Below are positions 21,300 through 23,677 of a stretch of DNA of 23,677 nucleotides, in pieces. Positions within the stretch are counted from its first letter, which is position 1, and the number at the start of each line of letters is the position of its first letter. Location: assembly GCF_004359215.1 (NCBI RefSeq), contig NC_090612.1, positions 4,695,798-4,719,474 on the forward strand, given 5' to 3'. This DNA is from Bremia lactucae. Lineage: Eukaryota; Oomycota; Peronosporomycetes; Peronosporales; Peronosporaceae. The translations under genes and the position numbers were made by a program. The notes below the pieces were generated by a model. It worked only from the letters and a program-made list of their open reading frames with translations, was not told the DNA's origin and ran no database searches.

Positions 21300-21736
21300 T
21301 GTGGAACTGGCTTAAGTTGCCCTAATGTTACATAGTCCCCGTGAAGTTCACTTTGTGCACTTAAAGGGTGGTCAATTTGTGACGGGGTGTATCGTTACAT
21401 GAAATTAACACTAAAAGGTTGTTAATTAATATTATCTAAAAGACATTCACATTAGCGGGGATGACGGCTAGCACCATTACGCGAGGCATCTAGGAAGATA
21501 CGCTCGCAATACATAGTAGTGTCTATCTACAGAGATGGCAATTTAGGATTTGATAAAACAAAAATTATATTTAATACGATTAAATAAAAGTCAGTTCGAA
21601 AACTCCTTTCTACTTGGTAAGTGCGCACGAGGAGTCGGATCATCGCTCCCATGACGACACATTTACCAGAGTACTAATATTGTAGATGGATAGTGCGACG
21701 AAGAGGGCTTAGTGCGTTTGATAGGGTCGCTAAGGC
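21300..21736 (+). repeat. LTR-like repeat, copy A, 3'-truncated with an internal insertion
   Basis: This copy matches copy B over most of its length. Shared blocks include ACATAGTCCCCGTGAAGTTC (B: ACACAGTCCCCGTTAAGTTC), CATTCACATTAG, TTACGCGAGG, ATCTAG(G/A)AAGATACGCTCG, GATACGATTAAATA-like AT stretches, TTTCTACTT(G/A)GTAAGTGC and ACGAGGAG(T/C)CGGAT. It starts near TGTGGAACTGG, the counterpart of TGTAACGGGC in B, and stops at GTCGCTAAG where B begins. It therefore lacks the last ~270 bp. It contains about 35 bp (21675-21709) absent from B. Confidence 0.6.
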
Positions 21737-22460
21737 TGTAACGGGCTAAAGTCGCCCTAAGGTTACACAGTCCCCGTTAAGTTCACTTGGTGTGCTTAAG
21801 GGGATGCTCAATTACTAAATAATAGTAATTAGACCCAGCACTCGGGGGTGGTGCACATTTGTGACCAACCCTTGTGTATATGATGCACATAGGTGCATTC
21901 ACATTAGGAGGGATGACGCCCAGCGTCATCCGTTACGCGAGGTATCTAGAAAGATACGCTCGCAATAAATATTAAGTGTTATCTATAGAGATGACATTTA
22001 GTATAAATAGGTATTTATATTTGATAAAAATAGAGTAAAAATAGGTTTTTATATTTGATACGATTAAATATAACTTAGGCTGAAAACTACTTTCTACTTA
22101 GTAAGTGCATACGAGGAGCCGGATTACCGCTCCCGTGACGACACTTTTGCTAGAGTACTTAGTGTGTTGGGTGAGGTCGCTAACGCGCCCACCACAACTA
22201 CCTCACTGCACGCAAGAGAAGCAGGTTTAACCGCTTCCTCGCTGTGCTAGGGTGTGTGTCTAAGTAGAGCGTGGCCGCAATACGACGTGCCCGCCTATGC
22301 ATCGTGTGAATAATGGAAAAGTCCAGTGCCTTAACTAAGGTCCGGAAAAGAGCGGTTGAAGCCTTTCCTTCATCCCGTCGGTAATCGACTCACATTCGAC
22401 GGGCTGATGACCAAATTTGTCCTCAGTCTCAAACGAATTGGCCAGTGCATTGACATTACA
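21737..22460 (+). repeat. Probable solo LTR, copy B (TGTAA...TTACA)
   Basis: The repeat starts TGTAACGGG and can be followed to TGACATTACA at 22460, which gives matching 5-bp inverted ends (TGTAA/TTACA) and the TG...CA of an LTR, 724 bp in all. No coding domain flanks it, so I call it a solo LTR, most likely from a Ty3/Gypsy element given its length and difference from the Copia LTR above; the superfamily is a guess. The flanking five bases (AAGGC and TGAAA) do not match, so there is no target-site duplication. The 3' boundary rests on the inverted ends only. Confidence 0.5.
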
Positions 22461-22817
22461 TGAAAATGTAAGAGCAGTTATTTTTGGCGTTTGAGTTTCA
22501 ACATTTATGGTAATAATGGATTGTTATGACCCTGTCGAAATTGTTAGTGGCCTTTCATATTTAAAGGACGAAGGTCCATGGGCTTGAAGTTGTTGGCTCC
22601 CTAAGAATCATCATAGACAAAAGTCTACAAAATTACAGTCTCTGATATGCTTTAAACGCGCTTAGGTAAATACTACATATATTTACTTCTCAATAATAAA
22701 CAAGTTTGGGTGGTATTGCACAATTCCACCTGAATTTGTTTCAGGCATGTGCTGGATTGTATACCTATCAAAATAAGTTTTATTCTGTGGATGGGCCTTG
22801 TCAAGTCTTGCATTCTT
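22461..22817. other. Upstream region of the TRM10 gene
   Basis: This 357-bp AT-rich stretch between the LTR-like repeat and the first favoured ATG of the methyltransferase holds the promoter by position. The coding frame is open upstream of 22818 to before 22750, including an ATG at 22791, but the codons there (ISFILWMGLVKSCIL) do not resemble the family. I see no other gene or repeat. Confidence 0.4.
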
Positions 22818-23677
22818 ATGTCGACCGAGCATCCGAAGACCGAACATCTCATGACAGCTGCCAATGAAAACACGAATAATTTTTCAAAGCGCTCAATGCG
22901 CAAGGAAAAGCGCCGCCTGCAGATTGAAGAGCGGAAGGCGGCTAAGAAGCTTAAGCTCCAGGAGCGGCAGCGCGCTAAGAAAGTTAATAGACTCACTTCG
23001 CCGCCTGCAGAAATCAATATGAGCGACGATGCTGTGCTGCGACGCAAAGAGCGCATAATTGCTAAGCGAGAGGCTTGCTTGATGGCTGCAGAAGAAGGCG
23101 TGAGTGTAGTTATTGACTGCGAATTTGAGGAAAAGATGACCGAAAAGGAAAAGAAGAGTCTCTCGCAGCAAATTATGTGCGTGAGTGGTCATTTTATTTG
23201 ATTGTTTTTATGCGTCTGTGCAGAATAATTTTTAATTTAAATTTACAATTATTCATGCAGGTTTTCGTACGGAGTGAACAAAAAAAATTGCATGCCCATG
23301 AAGTACGTTTGCAAGTAAAAATTTCTGTCAAATTATTAATGCCCCCAAGTATCCTTTTCTTTAGCGTATTCATTACTTCACTGCATGGCGGCACAAAAAA
23401 GAATTTGGAAAAGATAAGCGGTTTTCGCGAGTGGCATGCGGTACGGCTACATTTTTTCTATCTAAGTGTGCAATAATGAATCTTGATTTCGTATCTGCAG
23501 TTCGCCGAATCGTCTAAAAGCTATACGGATCTCTTTCATAAAGATTCACTCGTTTATCTCACAGCTGACTCACCTAATATTATCACAAAGCTGAGTCGTG
23601 ACAAAGTATACATAATTGGTGGCATTGTGGACCGTAACCGCTTTAAGGGTTTGACGTACCAGAAAGCAATTGATCAA
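22818..23677 (+). CDS. TRM10-type tRNA (guanine-9-N1) methyltransferase, 3' end beyond the window
   Basis: TRM10 enzymes methylate N1 of purine 9 in tRNA using S-adenosylmethionine and have a SPOUT fold. Partial model: join(22818..23176, 23261..23302, 23365..23440, 23501..>23677); introns of 84, 62 and 60 bp, all GT-AG with agreeing phases. The N-terminal ~85 residues are Lys/Arg-rich and helical (RKEKRRLQIEERKAAKKLKL), as in eukaryotic TRM10. The catalytic domain follows: VVIDCEFEEKM, SLSQQIM joined to FSYGVNKK, then FITSLHGG, then SLVYLTADSPNI and the hallmark VYIIGGIVDRNRFKGLTYQ, where the Asp of GGIVDRN is conserved. The window ends just after this. ATG 22818 (MSTEHPKTEH) is preferred; 22791 is possible. 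Substrate specificity cannot be read from this. Confidence 0.88.

Noticed and set aside
22673..23192. Minus-strand frames opposite the TRM10 first exon
   Set aside because: The plus strand encodes the family's Lys/Arg helix and catalytic motifs in agreeing phases; the reverse frames are shadows.

Overview
This is a 23.7-kb stretch of eukaryotic nuclear DNA. Short GT-AG introns (55-102 bp), tight gene spacing, Ty1/Copia relics and the protein families present all point to an oomycete (Phytophthora or downy-mildew type). That assignment is inference from sequence character and not a database match.

Region 1 (1-6963) is transposon debris. Two Ty1/Copia-type LTR retrotransposon relics lie head to tail on the + strand. 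The first enters the window already inside its polyprotein and still has recognisable integrase, reverse transcriptase and RNase H, but carries at least four frame changes and four stops. A TGTTGA...TCAACA segment (3196-3409) looks like its 3' LTR. The second is much older: a damaged gag zinc knuckle, a mutated protease motif, a broken integrase and an RT whose YVDD box has become YVND. It ends at a purine tract and the first bases of an LTR, right beside a small ankyrin-repeat gene fragment (6964-7263).

Region 2 (7844-20560) is a compact block of seven housekeeping-type genes. In order they are: a beta-carbonic anhydrase with a mitochondrial-looking leader (+, one intron); a Rab1-type GTPase (-, six introns); an Arg/Ser/Pro/Gly-rich protein with a C-terminal SPOC-like domain (+); a very small PHD-finger protein (+); a seven-repeat RCC1 protein with a basic tail (+, eight introns); a 1251-residue Eps15-like protein with two EH domains, a coiled coil and a Phe-Asp-rich tail (+); and a second, intronless beta-carbonic anhydrase without a leader (-). 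The two carbonic anhydrases bracket the block in opposite orientations. The spliced gene models were built by hand from splice consensus, reading phase and family similarity. The phases close exactly for carbonic anhydrase 1, Rab1, RCC1, EH and the 3' half of the SPOC gene. The 5' exons of the SPOC gene remain unresolved.

Region 3 (20561-22817) is gene-poor. It holds a possible decayed coding fragment, then two adjacent copies of an LTR-like repeat (TGTAA...TTACA in the longer one). The first copy is truncated and carries a 34-bp segment that also occurs about 830 bp upstream. The window ends in the first four exons of a TRM10-type tRNA (guanine-9) methyltransferase gene.

The genes do not form a pathway. 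They cover inorganic carbon/pH (two carbonic anhydrases), vesicle traffic (Rab1, EH protein), nuclear functions (RCC1, PHD, SPOC) and tRNA modification (TRM10). I found no clear new system. The best leads are the SPOC/RS-like protein, a possible PHD-RCC1 fusion transcript, the carbonic anhydrase pair and the patchwork LTR.
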